NCBI RefSeq assembly: GCF_902788255.1
Contig: NZ_CADAJR010000025.1
Location: forward strand, 1-39,004
DNA: 39,004 bases
Direction: 5' to 3'
Source: an uncultured Methanobrevibacter sp.
GTDB lineage: Archaea > Methanobacteriota > Methanobacteria > Methanobacteriales > Methanobacteriaceae
Below, piece by piece: positions 1 through 6,143 of the stretch (its first letter is position 1; each line of letters starts with the position of its first letter). The notes below the pieces were generated by a model. That model was not told the origin of the DNA. It saw only the letters and a list, made by a program, of their open reading frames with translations, and did not search any database. A program made the translations under genes and the position numbers.

Positions 1-1
1 A

Positions 2-664
2 GATTTAAAAATTGGGTTATTGGGTGAGAAATACAAGTATTATCAAGATTTCAAGAAGTATTTGATGCAACAGATTTTCGCACAGAAATTAAGATTTAAT
101 TTTGATGATGACTGGAACAAAGTTAATTTGGGTGACATAAGTACAATCGGAAAAGGTTTTACTCCTTCAACTTCCAATCCTAATTATTGGGACGGAGATA
201 TTAATTGGTTATCAATTGCAGATATGAATCAAGGCAAATATATCACTGAAACTAGCAAAAAAATCACTGATGAAGGATGTAAAAATAAAAAAATCGTTGA
301 AAAAGATACCTTAATAATGAGTTTTAAATTAACTATTGGACGATTAGGCATTTTAAAAAAGGATATGTTCACTAATGAAGCCATTTGTAATTTTAAATGG
401 AAAACTAGTGATATCCTAACAGAATATATGTATTATTATTTGAGTTCTATAAATATTTTAAAATATGGCTCTCAGGCAGCAAAAGGAATAACATTAAATA
501 ATGATACATTGAGCACTATTCCAGTTTTATTACCCTCTATCGAAGAACAAGAGAAAATAGTTGATATTCTGTCCAACATGGACACTAAAATTCAATTTAT
601 AGAGACTAATATTGAAGATGTTAAAAAATTCAAAAAAGGTTTGCTCCAACAAATGTTTGTTTAA
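2..664 (+). CDS. hsdS: Type I restriction-modification specificity subunit HsdS (3' part)
   Basis: HsdS gives type I restriction-modification complexes their DNA target; it holds two target-recognition domains (TRDs) separated by conserved helices. The frame is open from base 2, so the gene enters from outside the window. What is visible is the end of the central conserved helix (IGLLGEKYKYYQ, then LMQQIF), one whole TRD (about residues 35-165 of the visible part, with the usual NYWDGDINWLS block and the IPVLLPSIEEQEKIVDILSNMD block after it), and the distal helix ending KKGLLQQMFV. The TTG at 20 is an internal codon, not a start. HsdM and HsdR must lie outside. The next gene is convergent. 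Confidence 0.9.
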   Translation, partial: DLKIGLLGEKYKYYQDFKKYLMQQIFAQKLRFNFDDDWNKVNLGDISTIGKGFTPSTSNPNYWDGDINWLSIADMNQGKYITETSKKITDEGCKNKKIVEKDTLIMSFKLTIGRLGILKKDMFTNEAICNFKWKTSDILTEYMYYYLSSINILKYGSQAAKGITLNNDTLSTIPVLLPSIEEQEKIVDILSNMDTKIQFIETNIEDVKKFKKGLLQQMFV

Positions 665-674
665 AGGTGATGAA

Positions 675-938
675 TTACAATTCTTTCACTATTTCTTCAC
701 CCTTATCTGTCAATCGATATAGTCTACCTTTTCTAGCTTCAGGATTTACACATTCAACAAGTTCGTGTTCTCCTAATTGTTTTAAAACAGCAGACATATG
801 ATTTTGCAAGATTTCTGTATCTTTTGCAATTTGAGTAGGAATTTTTGTTTGTCCGTCAAGAGATTTCATTACTTTTGATCTATATCCTGAGGATATCACA
901 AAGCCCACTTCTTTCCACATTTCATCTGAAAGTTCCAT
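675..938 (-). CDS. Winged-helix transcriptional regulator (ArsR/MarR-like)
   Basis: An 87-residue protein made almost only of a winged helix-turn-helix. About residues 17-30 (YRSKVMKSLDGQTKIP) give helix 1, residues 34-57 the recognition helix-turn-helix (IAKDTEILQNHMSAVLKQL), and residues 60-80 the wing (LVECVNPEARKGRLYRLTDKG). It probably binds a promoter as a dimer; the ligand is unknown and no metal-binding Cys is present. A GAGGGATACA ribosome site and a TATA-like box at 973-981 support this start. It converges on hsdS with a 10-base gap. Small archaeal regulators of this kind are common, so the target cannot be named. Confidence 0.8.
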   Translation of the reverse strand: MELSDEMWKEVGFVISSGYRSKVMKSLDGQTKIPTQIAKDTEILQNHMSAVLKQLGEHELVECVNPEARKGRLYRLTDKGEEIVKEL

Positions 939-972
939 TGTATCCCTCGTTATTATGTTCGTTTTTGGCGTA

Positions 973-981
973 CATATAATT
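973..981 (-). promoter_or_regulatory. TATA-like box for the winged-helix gene
   Basis: On the minus strand the bases read AATTATATG, 35-43 bases before the start codon at 938. This fits an archaeal promoter with a short leader holding the GAGGG ribosome site. Confidence 0.45.
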
Positions 982-1203
982 TTAGTGAATTTTACTGGAA
1001 GTTGATTTTGCAGTGAAAATTTAATCTAGAAAAAATGAGTGCTAAATTTGAATGATACAAGCCATTAAATTAATAGCTATAATATCTGCATTGTCTAGAT
1101 TATACAACTCATTCACTAGATTAATCAAACATATGGAGTTATATTTTCTTGACAGCCTTATCTATATAGAATTAGAATATTTTAGAAAAGATAATAAAAA
1201 TCA

Positions 1204-1334
1204 GTATAAATTGTATCTTTGAAGTAAAATTTGTATAAATAGGAGAATAGAGCCACATTTCCAGGTTCTCAACCATTACCAAATTTAAACAACTTTTTTC
1301 CATATCAAAAAAAGTTCTGGAATATGTGACTCCT
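1204..1334 (+). ncRNA. Candidate structured non-coding RNA
   Basis: This stretch lies in a 460-base region without a gene (939-1401). Three nested complementary pairs can be read by eye: AGGAG at 1241-1245 with CTCCT at 1330-1334; CACATTTCCAG at 1254-1264 with CTGGAATATGTG at 1317-1328 (one bulge); and AACTTTTTT at 1291-1299 with AAAAAAGTT at 1308-1316. A TATA-like GTATAAAT lies at about 1205-1212, so a transcript could begin near the outer stem. A 10-base loop segment (1275-1284, ATTACCAAAT) is complementary to 1383-1392. The strand is chosen from the TATA position only. It could instead be a protein-binding DNA structure beside the integration site. Confidence 0.4.
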
Positions 1335-1375
1335 ACATTTATATTGGTATCTAGTAATTATAAGCCACTTTTCCA

Positions 1376-1387
1376 AGAGAGCATTTG
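1376..1387 (+). repeat. Left attachment-site repeat (candidate attL core)
   Basis: AGAGAGCATTTG occurs here and again at 13755-13766 in the same orientation. This copy sits 14 bases beyond the stop of the last leftward gene of the element. The match stops after 12 bases. The identity core is short but typical in size for tyrosine-recombinase crossover sites. Confidence 0.55.
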
Positions 1388-1401
1388 GTAATCAACAAGA
1401 A

Positions 1402-1629
1402 TTAGTAATTTTCATTAAAATTAAGTGAAAAAAAAAAAAAATATGAATATCTGTTGTTTTCATCTCCTATCCATTCTATAATGCATTCACATGATTTTTT
1501 AAGTTCTTCAAGAATTAATGCTCTTAAACCATTTCTCATTGCCAAGTCATCTTGATCAAGTAAATTCATGACTTGGTATGTTTTACTGACATTTTCATAG
1601 TGTTTTTCAATATCTCCTCTCCATACCAT
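1402..1629 (-). CDS. Small hypothetical protein, last gene of the element
   Basis: A 75-residue protein that I do not recognise. The first 60 residues look like an alpha-helical acidic domain (DLAMRNGLRALILEELKKSCECIIEWIGDE). The tail YSYFFFFSLNFNENY is encoded by a run of 14 identical bases (1428-1441, A on the plus strand), so the true C-terminus is uncertain: slippage in transcription or a sequencing error would change it. The start has a GGAGTGAGATAA ribosome site. It is the promoter-distal gene of the 3259-1402 operon, five bases after the preceding stop. Confidence 0.55.
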   Translation of the reverse strand: MVWRGDIEKHYENVSKTYQVMNLLDQDDLAMRNGLRALILEELKKSCECIIEWIGDENNRYSYFFFFSLNFNENY

Positions 1630-1634
1630 TTATC

Positions 1635-1862
1635 TCACTCCTGCCAATATTCTATCACGATTTTTTCATAACCAGTGTCGATTTTAATGTTTAATGTTAA
1701 ATTGAGGTCATAAGTCCAAGTTTCCATTCTGTCGTTGATAATACCAACCATTTTAATGAAATCGCTGTCATTTCCACCACAGTCAATAATGAAGCTATTC
1801 CTGTCTTCTTCAAAACTAATGCCGTTTTCATTGAGTATTGTTTTCAAGTATCTTCTCACCAT
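1635..1862 (-). CDS. Small hypothetical protein
   Basis: A 75-residue protein of unknown function. A GTG nine bases further upstream (1871) is in frame, but the AGGTGATTACG ribosome site lies directly before ATG at 1862, so I use that start (MVRRYLKTILNENG). The sequence looks like an alternating alpha/beta small domain (ILNENGISFEEDRNSFIID; LTLNIKIDTGYEKIVIEY). It is in a run of short genes with the same spacing and the same type of ribosome site. Confidence 0.6.
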   Translation of the reverse strand: MVRRYLKTILNENGISFEEDRNSFIIDCGGNDSDFIKMVGIINDRMETWTYDLNLTLNIKIDTGYEKIVIEYWQE

Positions 1863-1896
1863 CGTAATCACCTAGAAAATGTTAAAATAAGTGGGA

Positions 1897-2181
1897 TTAG
1901 TCGCCTCCCACTTTTTTATAGATATTAGAAATCAAAATTGATTCTCCACCATTAAAATCATCTACCAACATCATATAGTAACCTCTGCTTCTGAGGTCAT
2001 CTATAAACTCACGGATTTGCCAGTATCCTTTGTGAGATTTGAAAAATACCTCAGCACACCATCTAGGCATTGGAGTTTTGTCAATTTTTGTTACTTCAAT
2101 GAAATCAGTGTTAATTAACACATCGATACATAATTCCATATTTACTTCAGTTCTCACTTCATCGATTGTTTCTCCATACAT
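1897..2181 (-). CDS. Small hypothetical protein
   Basis: About 94 residues, not recognised. The in-frame GTG at 2190 lies inside the AGGTGG ribosome site, so ATG at 2181 (MYGETIDEVRTEVNMEL) is the better start. It has mixed helix and strand with conserved-looking aromatic segments (MPRWCAEVFFKSHKGYWQIREF; RGYYMMLVDDF), suggesting a compact folded domain. Its ribosome site overlaps the stop codon of the gene before it, so the two are translationally linked. Confidence 0.6.
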   Translation of the reverse strand: MYGETIDEVRTEVNMELCIDVLINTDFIEVTKIDKTPMPRWCAEVFFKSHKGYWQIREFIDDLRSRGYYMMLVDDFNGGESILISNIYKKVGGD

Positions 2182-2190
2182 AGTTACCAC

Positions 2191-2328
2191 CTAATACAAA
2201 TCTAATAGCTCTTCAATGAATTCATCACACAATTCATCATCTTCTAACAAAAGTTCATATTCCTCATCTGTTAATTCAACATCATAGACTACTACACAGT
2301 CTTTTTCATCGTAAATGCCGTTTGCCAT
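2191..2328 (-). CDS. Small acidic protein (45 aa)
   Basis: A 45-residue open frame starting at 2328 with a GGTGGGATTAGA ribosome site and ending TAG at 2191-2193. The protein starts MANGIYDEKDCVVVYDVEL and then is extremely acidic (DEEYELLLEDDELCDEFIEELL), probably one amphipathic helix. The tight fit between neighbours, with its stop merging into the next ribosome site, supports a real gene. Function unknown; small acidic proteins of mobile elements often bind or mimic DNA-binding partners, but nothing here shows that. Confidence 0.6.
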   Translation of the reverse strand: MANGIYDEKDCVVVYDVELTDEEYELLLEDDELCDEFIEELLDLY

Positions 2329-2340
2329 TCTAATCCCACC

Positions 2341-2517
2341 TTACATGTTTCCTAGTTCATCGATTTCAGAATCAGTTAATTTTTCACCATCTAAAAGTTT
2401 GGTTTCAAACCAGAGACAAGCATCAATCTCGTCCATGGTTAATCCACCGTTTGCCATCTTCATTTGAACGATTTCGAGCAATTCACTGTTGCTCATTTGA
2501 GATAATGTTCTAACCAT
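2341..2517 (-). CDS. Small hypothetical protein (58 aa)
   Basis: Begins at ATG 2517 (MVRTLSQMSNSELLEIVQMKM), with the ribosome site AGGTGTGATTAAG just before; the in-frame GTG at 2526 is part of that site. It looks all-helical, with a helix-turn-helix-like spacing (SNSELLEIVQMKMANGGLTMDEIDACLWFETKL). Whether it binds DNA or protein cannot be told. It lies in the middle of the small-gene operon. Confidence 0.6.
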   Translation of the reverse strand: MVRTLSQMSNSELLEIVQMKMANGGLTMDEIDACLWFETKLLDGEKLTDSEIDELGNM

Positions 2518-2529
2518 CTTAATCACACC

Positions 2530-2757
2530 TTATTTTATGAAGATTGACTCTTCATCACCTTTGAGAAGTTTGGCACTCATTCCATTTGACATAGCTATTT
2601 TACCATTGATTTTGTAGCCACAGACATTGACCATTGTTACTTCTTTGAGACCGTGTTCTCTCTCCCAGTGAGAGTTGCTATTTTCATCGAAAATGAATGT
2701 AACTTCATCGTTCTCATCGCATTTTTCCAAAATCCTGATTAAATCACCGACATACAT
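2530..2757 (-). CDS. Small hypothetical protein (75 aa)
   Basis: Start chosen at ATG 2757 (MYVGDLIRILEKCDENDEV) after an AGGTGCTTATT ribosome site. The pattern VGDLIRILEKCDENDEVTF resembles a small fold widespread in mobile elements, often beginning 'ixdLiexLkk..pddaeV', in which a helix is followed by strands. The resemblance is weak and carries no known activity. It is the second gene of the 3259-1402 operon. Confidence 0.6.
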   Translation of the reverse strand: MYVGDLIRILEKCDENDEVTFIFDENSNSHWEREHGLKEVTMVNVCGYKINGKIAMSNGMSAKLLKGDEESIFIK

Positions 2758-2782
2758 AATAAGCACCTAAAAATAAAAGAAT

Positions 2783-3259
2783 TTAGCAATCAGCAAGTGC
2801 TGATTGTACTAAATATTTGATTTGTTCTTTTTCACCAAGTTTATCAAATCTACCATCGAATTCATTGGCATAGTGGTTTAAACAACAGTTTAAACAGTCT
2901 TTGTCATCTTCTCTGAAGTCAAACAAGTCTTTGTTATCATCAGTAAAAGCTACATCTAAGCAGTCTACTACAGCTTTGTTGACATTTTCAACTGCTTTTT
3001 TGTTTAGTGCTTTGAAAATTGGTTCGGCAAGTTTTTCTTTTTGCCAGGTGTTGTCTCCACTGACTTTTTCAACGAATTCTGTTACTGTTTCAGAAGTTGC
3101 TACTGCTTTGATAACTGTTAAAGCATCAACGGATTCAAAAAGGCAGGTGTTTCCTTCACAGATGATTTGAGGACAGCCACTCCATTTGTGGTGGTCTTCA
3201 TTTTCATCGATTTCGACAGTCACGGTCAAGTTTTCAATTTTGCTTTCAACTAATTTCAT
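2783..3259 (-). CDS. Hypothetical Cys-containing protein (158 aa)
   Basis: First gene of the distal leftward operon. The start at 3259 has a GGAGAGCTGATAATT leader, and a TATA box lies about 120 bases upstream. The N-terminal 45 residues look like beta-strands (LVESKIENLTVTVEIDEN), followed by a helical part rich in charged residues and a Cys-dense C-terminus (DKDCLNCCLNHYANEF) that could bind metal. I do not recognise the family. A plus-strand open frame inside it is its shadow. Confidence 0.6.
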   Translation of the reverse strand: MKLVESKIENLTVTVEIDENEDHHKWSGCPQIICEGNTCLFESVDALTVIKAVATSETVTEFVEKVSGDNTWQKEKLAEPIFKALNKKAVENVNKAVVDCLDVAFTDDNKDLFDFREDDKDCLNCCLNHYANEFDGRFDKLGEKEQIKYLVQSALADC

Positions 3260-3373
3260 AATTATCAGCTCTCCATTTGGGTTTTACAAATTATCTGCTT
3301 TTAAAACAGAATTTAAGAGGATTTTAAGCTCCCAATTCCGTTTTAACGACAGTTAATTATAGTAGAGCCAATT

Positions 3374-3386
3374 GTACATATAAAGG
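3374..3386 (-). promoter_or_regulatory. TATA box for the 3259-1402 operon
   Basis: On the minus strand the bases read CCTTTATATGTAC, a good archaeal TATA box, about 120 bases before the start at 3259. A transcript would begin near 3350, leaving a leader of about 90 bases with a short inverted repeat (TCTGCTTTTAAAACAGA, 3296-3312). Confidence 0.5.
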
Positions 3387-3420
3387 TATCGTTTTATTAA
3401 ATCGGAAAATGCAGGAATTC

Positions 3421-4089
3421 TTATGAACAGTCCTTACGAACCTGCTCCAAGATGCTATCTGCCGTGGACTCACCTATTCGATAAATTGTCATTAATTCTT
3501 CTTTTTTAAGTGAAATAATGTCTTCTAAATTGTTTAATTTTAACTCGTTTACAATCTTTTCTGCAGTTTTTGAGCCAACTCCCTGACAACAGTAGCACAA
3601 ATATCTGAATGCAGGATTTCCCTCTGACTTGGGGAACACCTTTGCGACAGCTTTGTCATCGAAGCATTTCTTAGACTGTTGCTCCATCACCTCGAATGCG
3701 GTCTTTCTGTTAGGAACACGAAGTACTGTTGTAAAGGTATTTAACCTTGCAATCGCACCGTAGAATTGTGCCTTAGTGAAAGAAACACCTGTAGAATAAT
3801 ATAATTCATCGCAAATCTTTTTTCTGTCATCATCTGTTCCCTCAATTATAACGAAGTGATTGGCAAATTCTCGTTGTTGGTCTATGGCTTGATTGAATAC
3901 TCTTCCTTCTGTTACCGAATTTATGAAATCTGGCATTGTTTTGTACTCGAATACTGCTTTTTGACCATTTTCCTCAAAGATATAATCTCCAGTATCCAGT
4001 TCCTCAATAGATACGCTGTTATTTAATGAAAAATGAAACATTGCAGGTCTTATCCTGTCAGTTTCTCTTGAATCAATTACAACTTTCAT
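3421..4089 (-). CDS. ERCC4-type (XPF-like) nuclease with helix-hairpin-helix domain
   Basis: A 222-residue structure-specific DNA endonuclease candidate. About residues 1-130 form an ERCC4 nuclease fold: VVIDSRE, then TGDYIF, then FEYKTMPDF where XPF proteins usually show ERK, then HFVIIEG. Residues about 165-222 hold tandem helix-hairpin-helix motifs (CCQGVGSKTAEKIVNEL; IYRIGESTADSILEQV) for DNA binding. Start ATG 4089 follows an AGGAGG site overlapping the stop of the gene before; the longer in-frame version from 4140 would overlap that gene. It lacks the helicase part of archaeal Hef/XPF, as in short viral or plasmid versions. Likely role: processing branched DNA during element replication or recombination. 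Confidence 0.85.
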   Translation of the reverse strand: MKVVIDSRETDRIRPAMFHFSLNNSVSIEELDTGDYIFEENGQKAVFEYKTMPDFINSVTEGRVFNQAIDQQREFANHFVIIEGTDDDRKKICDELYYSTGVSFTKAQFYGAIARLNTFTTVLRVPNRKTAFEVMEQQSKKCFDDKAVAKVFPKSEGNPAFRYLCYCCQGVGSKTAEKIVNELKLNNLEDIISLKKEELMTIYRIGESTADSILEQVRKDCS

Positions 4090-4090
4090 A

Positions 4091-4204
4091 CTATTCTGCC
4101 TCCTGATCATTATCCTGTAAATTCTCAAACAATTTCTCAATTATTGCAAAAAATATAATTGCAAAGTATGCAAATAATACTCCACCTAAAACATAGTAAA
4201 ACAT
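4091..4204 (-). CDS. Single-pass membrane microprotein (37 aa)
   Basis: A 37-residue frame, too short for most gene finders, starting at 4204 behind a near-perfect AGGAGGATTAA ribosome site. Residues 1-22 are one hydrophobic segment with aromatic residues (VLGGVLFAYFAIIFFAII); the rest is a short acidic cytoplasmic-type tail (EKLFENLQDNDQEAE). Its TAG stop is one base before the nuclease start, so the two are translated together. Function unknown. The strong ribosome site suggests high expression. Confidence 0.65.
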   Translation of the reverse strand: MFYYVLGGVLFAYFAIIFFAIIEKLFENLQDNDQEAE

Positions 4205-4213
4205 TTAATCCTC

Positions 4214-4429
4214 CTAGTTTCTACTCAATCCACTTATTACGGCATTTATTACTAAAAATATCACGATTGCACTTGCCCACCACAGTATACCATGGAGTCC
4301 AATGTGGGTTGCAATTGCACCTGCAACTACAAAAACTGCAAGTATACGAATGCATATAATTGCAATTATCAAAGCTATGTATCCTAAAATTCCGTATGCA
4401 GTTAAATCTGTCATTTTATCAATCCTCAT
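4214..4429 (-). CDS. Small membrane protein with two to three hydrophobic helices
   Basis: 66-71 residues depending on start: ATG 4429, or ATG 4414 (MTDLTAYGILGY), which has GAGGATTGATAAA before it. Hydrophobic stretches lie at about residues 12-38 (ILGYIALIIAIICIRILAVF) and 48-66 (GILWWASAIVIFLVINAV), with a short loop THIGLH. Its neighbours are the 37-residue membrane protein and the ERCC4 nuclease. Two-helix proteins of this size are also the coat proteins of spindle-shaped archaeal viruses, but size and hydropathy alone do not prove that. Confidence 0.65.
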   Translation of the reverse strand: MRIDKMTDLTAYGILGYIALIIAIICIRILAVFVVAGAIATHIGLHGILWWASAIVIFLVINAVISGLSRN

Positions 4430-4450
4430 GTTGTTCGCTGATGCTCCTTA

Positions 4451-4717
4451 TTAATTTTCAGATTTTATTTTCAAAAACAGAACACGATAATAGCAGTGTA
4501 TTTCACAGGTTACATTCTCCAACTCATCGATTAGTGAATTAATTGTTGAGTTTTCATCTGAAATTGAAGTATATTCGCCATATACAATTTGATAATCGAT
4601 TAACTTCAGTTCTTCAGGGAATTGGTTGATTAACAGTTCTAACTTTCTGCTGCCTTTGGGGTTCACTTCTAAATCAGTGAATTCAATAAAGTGTTCGGTT
4701 TCAATGACTCGTATCAT
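4451..4717 (-). CDS. Hypothetical protein (88 aa)
   Basis: Starts at 4717 behind TAGGAGATAAAATT. It is a compact soluble protein with alternating strands and helices (FIEFTDLEVNPKGSRKLELL; ELKLIDYQIVYGEYTSI; EIHCYYRVLFLKIKSEN). Not recognised. It opens the 4717-3421 cluster together with the two membrane proteins and the nuclease. The region in front of it carries a large inverted repeat (4775-4850). Confidence 0.6.
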   Translation of the reverse strand: MIRVIETEHFIEFTDLEVNPKGSRKLELLINQFPEELKLIDYQIVYGEYTSISDENSTINSLIDELENVTCEIHCYYRVLFLKIKSEN

Positions 4718-4774
4718 AATTTTATCTCCTAAATATTAATTCTAGGTTGAATTTGGCTATTGAAATTATCAATG

Positions 4775-4850
4775 AGTCGATTAATCTAAACAATAGTAGT
4801 TAATACAAGTTTGTTTAGAATTATCAACCCATCCAATAATTTAATCGACT
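4775..4850. promoter_or_regulatory. Nested inverted repeat before the 4717 operon
   Basis: AGTCGATTAA (4775-4784) pairs with TTAATCGACT (4841-4850), and TCTAAACAA (4785-4793) pairs with TTGTTTAGA (4811-4819). The inner hairpin has a 17-base loop, with a 21-base bulge on the right. It sits in the gap between two leftward operons and could be a repressor operator, a processing site or a transcription end signal. Confidence 0.4.
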
Positions 4851-4886
4851 AGATTTTTGTACTAAATCTCACCTAAAAGATATAGA

Positions 4887-5420
4887 TTAATTCAAACTCA
4901 TTTCATCTAGTATTAAATCGACATTGGACTTGTCCCAGCCCATTCTTCTTAATTCATGCACCATATAGATAGCTTGAGCTTCGTGTTTAAACCTATGAAA
5001 AACCACCCTTTCACCATCAATCATTTTCTGCACTGTATAATAACCGTTGACGAAACTGTAATTTTTAGGTTTAATCTTATTTTCATCTATTATTCGATTG
5101 ATTTTGTCTAAATCCCAATTTACTGCCTTACATAATGATACTATCATTTGGGCTGTTGCTTCATCACTGAATCTTCCGACTAACACGGTTTTATTGCCAT
5201 ATTGTTTTTTCACAATATAATCGCCATTTTTAGTCTTGGTATAGAATTTTGCCCCAGTGGTGTTCATGTGTCTAGGAGATGATATATCACCGTTAGACAA
5301 TGCTTCAGCACGTAAATGAGAGTATTGTCTTGCATTTAATCCATTTAATCGTTTAACATCTTCTCCAGTGATGTTAGGATTATTATAGTCTTTTACAAAC
5401 TCTTCATATACATTAATCAT
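4887..5420 (-). CDS. Two-repeat AP2-like DNA-binding protein candidate
   Basis: A 177-residue protein. After an N-terminal helical part (residues 1-50, GEDVKRLNGLNARQYSHLRAEA, helix-turn-helix-like) come two related units of about 50 residues: one starting FYTKTKNGDYIVKKQYGNKT, the other YSFVNGYYTVQKMIDGERV. Each looks like three strands and one helix, with shared Y-x-V-x-K, F-x-x-E-A and W-D positions. This is the layout of AP2/ERF-like DNA-binding domains found in mobile elements. It overlaps the gene before it by 8 bases and follows the leader box AACGAGCTGATAAAT. A role as origin or promoter binder is plausible given the repeat array 420 bases away. Confidence 0.6.
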   Translation of the reverse strand: MINVYEEFVKDYNNPNITGEDVKRLNGLNARQYSHLRAEALSNGDISSPRHMNTTGAKFYTKTKNGDYIVKKQYGNKTVLVGRFSDEATAQMIVSLCKAVNWDLDKINRIIDENKIKPKNYSFVNGYYTVQKMIDGERVVFHRFKHEAQAIYMVHELRRMGWDKSNVDLILDEMSLN

Positions 5421-5823
5421 ATTTATCAGCTCGTTTTTTCAATATTTTTAATATATTTTGTTCTTTTTTTCTTAATTCACGAATTATATTCTCGGTATCT
5501 TTGATCTCTTGAGAAATAACATTATAGTTTAAATCTACAATGACATCATAAGGCTTTATGATGTAATCACCCAAAGCATTGAGTTTTGGAACTTGAACCA
5601 ATTTTCCCTTAATGCAAACTGTTACTGCATATTGTAATTCTCGTATCTCTGTTAATACTTTGAAATAATCATTTTGTCTTTGTTTTAAGTCATCTAAATG
5701 CCTTAGTTCAAAGGTTAATTCTTTTAGCAATGTCGAATATGTTGAATTCATTGGTATTCCAAACTCGCAGGTATGGAAATGCTTACAACAGTGATGATTT
5801 GGATAACATTCACATTTTATCAT
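5413..5823 (-). CDS. Cys/His-rich N-terminus with coiled-coil protein (136 aa)
   Basis: The first 20 residues carry a dense metal-binding candidate (CECYPNHHCCKHFHTC). The rest alternates two charged coiled-coil helices (LLKELTFELRHLDDLKQRQNDYF; IKDTENIIRELRKKEQNILKIL) with a short beta region between them. A zinc-binding dimeric DNA-binding or scaffold protein is possible; I do not recognise the family. The start at 5823 follows the leader box ACGAGCTGGTAAAT, and the AGTAAC repeat array begins 22 bases upstream. The end overlaps the next gene by 8 bases. Confidence 0.6.
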   Translation of the reverse strand: MIKCECYPNHHCCKHFHTCEFGIPMNSTYSTLLKELTFELRHLDDLKQRQNDYFKVLTEIRELQYAVTVCIKGKLVQVPKLNALGDYIIKPYDVIVDLNYNVISQEIKDTENIIRELRKKEQNILKILKKRADKYD

Positions 5824-5844
5824 ATTTACCAGCTCGTTATGTTA

Positions 5845-6140
5845 GGTAACTTAGTAACCTAGTAACTTGGTAATTTATCAAAATAAAGTAACTTAGTAAC
5901 CTAGTAACTTGCCAATAATTAGTAACTCAGTAACCCAGTAACTTACCAATGTAAGCATATTTTTCTAGTATAGGGGTACCACGAAATTGGCTATAAGTTA
6001 CTTTTTTACGAAAAATTTTAAATGAATTTAAACCACTTAATTTATAAAATAAATGGCTTAGAATTCATTAAAATTTTAAGATTTGGTAACTTAGTGCCTT
6101 AGGTTACTTTTTTTCAATGAAGTTACTTCAAGAAATTACC
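5845..6140. other. Iteron-like repeat array, candidate replication origin
   Basis: Three clusters, each of three 8-base units in exact phase: 5845-5868, 5887-5910 and 5921-5944, with unit consensus AGTAACYY (first unit GGTAACTT). Inverted copies follow at 5995-6002 (AGTTACTT), 6085-6109 (GGTAACTT plus AGGTTACTT) and 6119-6128. Between the two sets lies an A+T-rich stretch (6004-6080) with arms AAAATTTTAAATGAATT and AATTCATTAAAATTTT that are near-complementary. Direct repeats beside an A+T-rich segment next to a helicase gene is the usual layout of plasmid and virus origins. It could also, or additionally, be an operator for the 5823 gene. Confidence 0.6.
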
Positions 6141-6143
6141 TGA

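Noticed and set aside
2-664. hsdS as an inverting specificity cassette
   Set aside because: Only one recognition domain is visible and no inverted repeats or recombinase of that system are inside the window.
3421-4140. Longer version (239 aa) of the ERCC4 nuclease
   Set aside because: The extra 17 residues lie inside the 37-residue membrane-protein gene, and the AGGAGG site points to ATG 4089.
5845-5944. CRISPR array
   Set aside because: Units are 8 bases in direct phase with no unique spacers of 30-40 bases and no cas genes nearby; an iteron array fits better.
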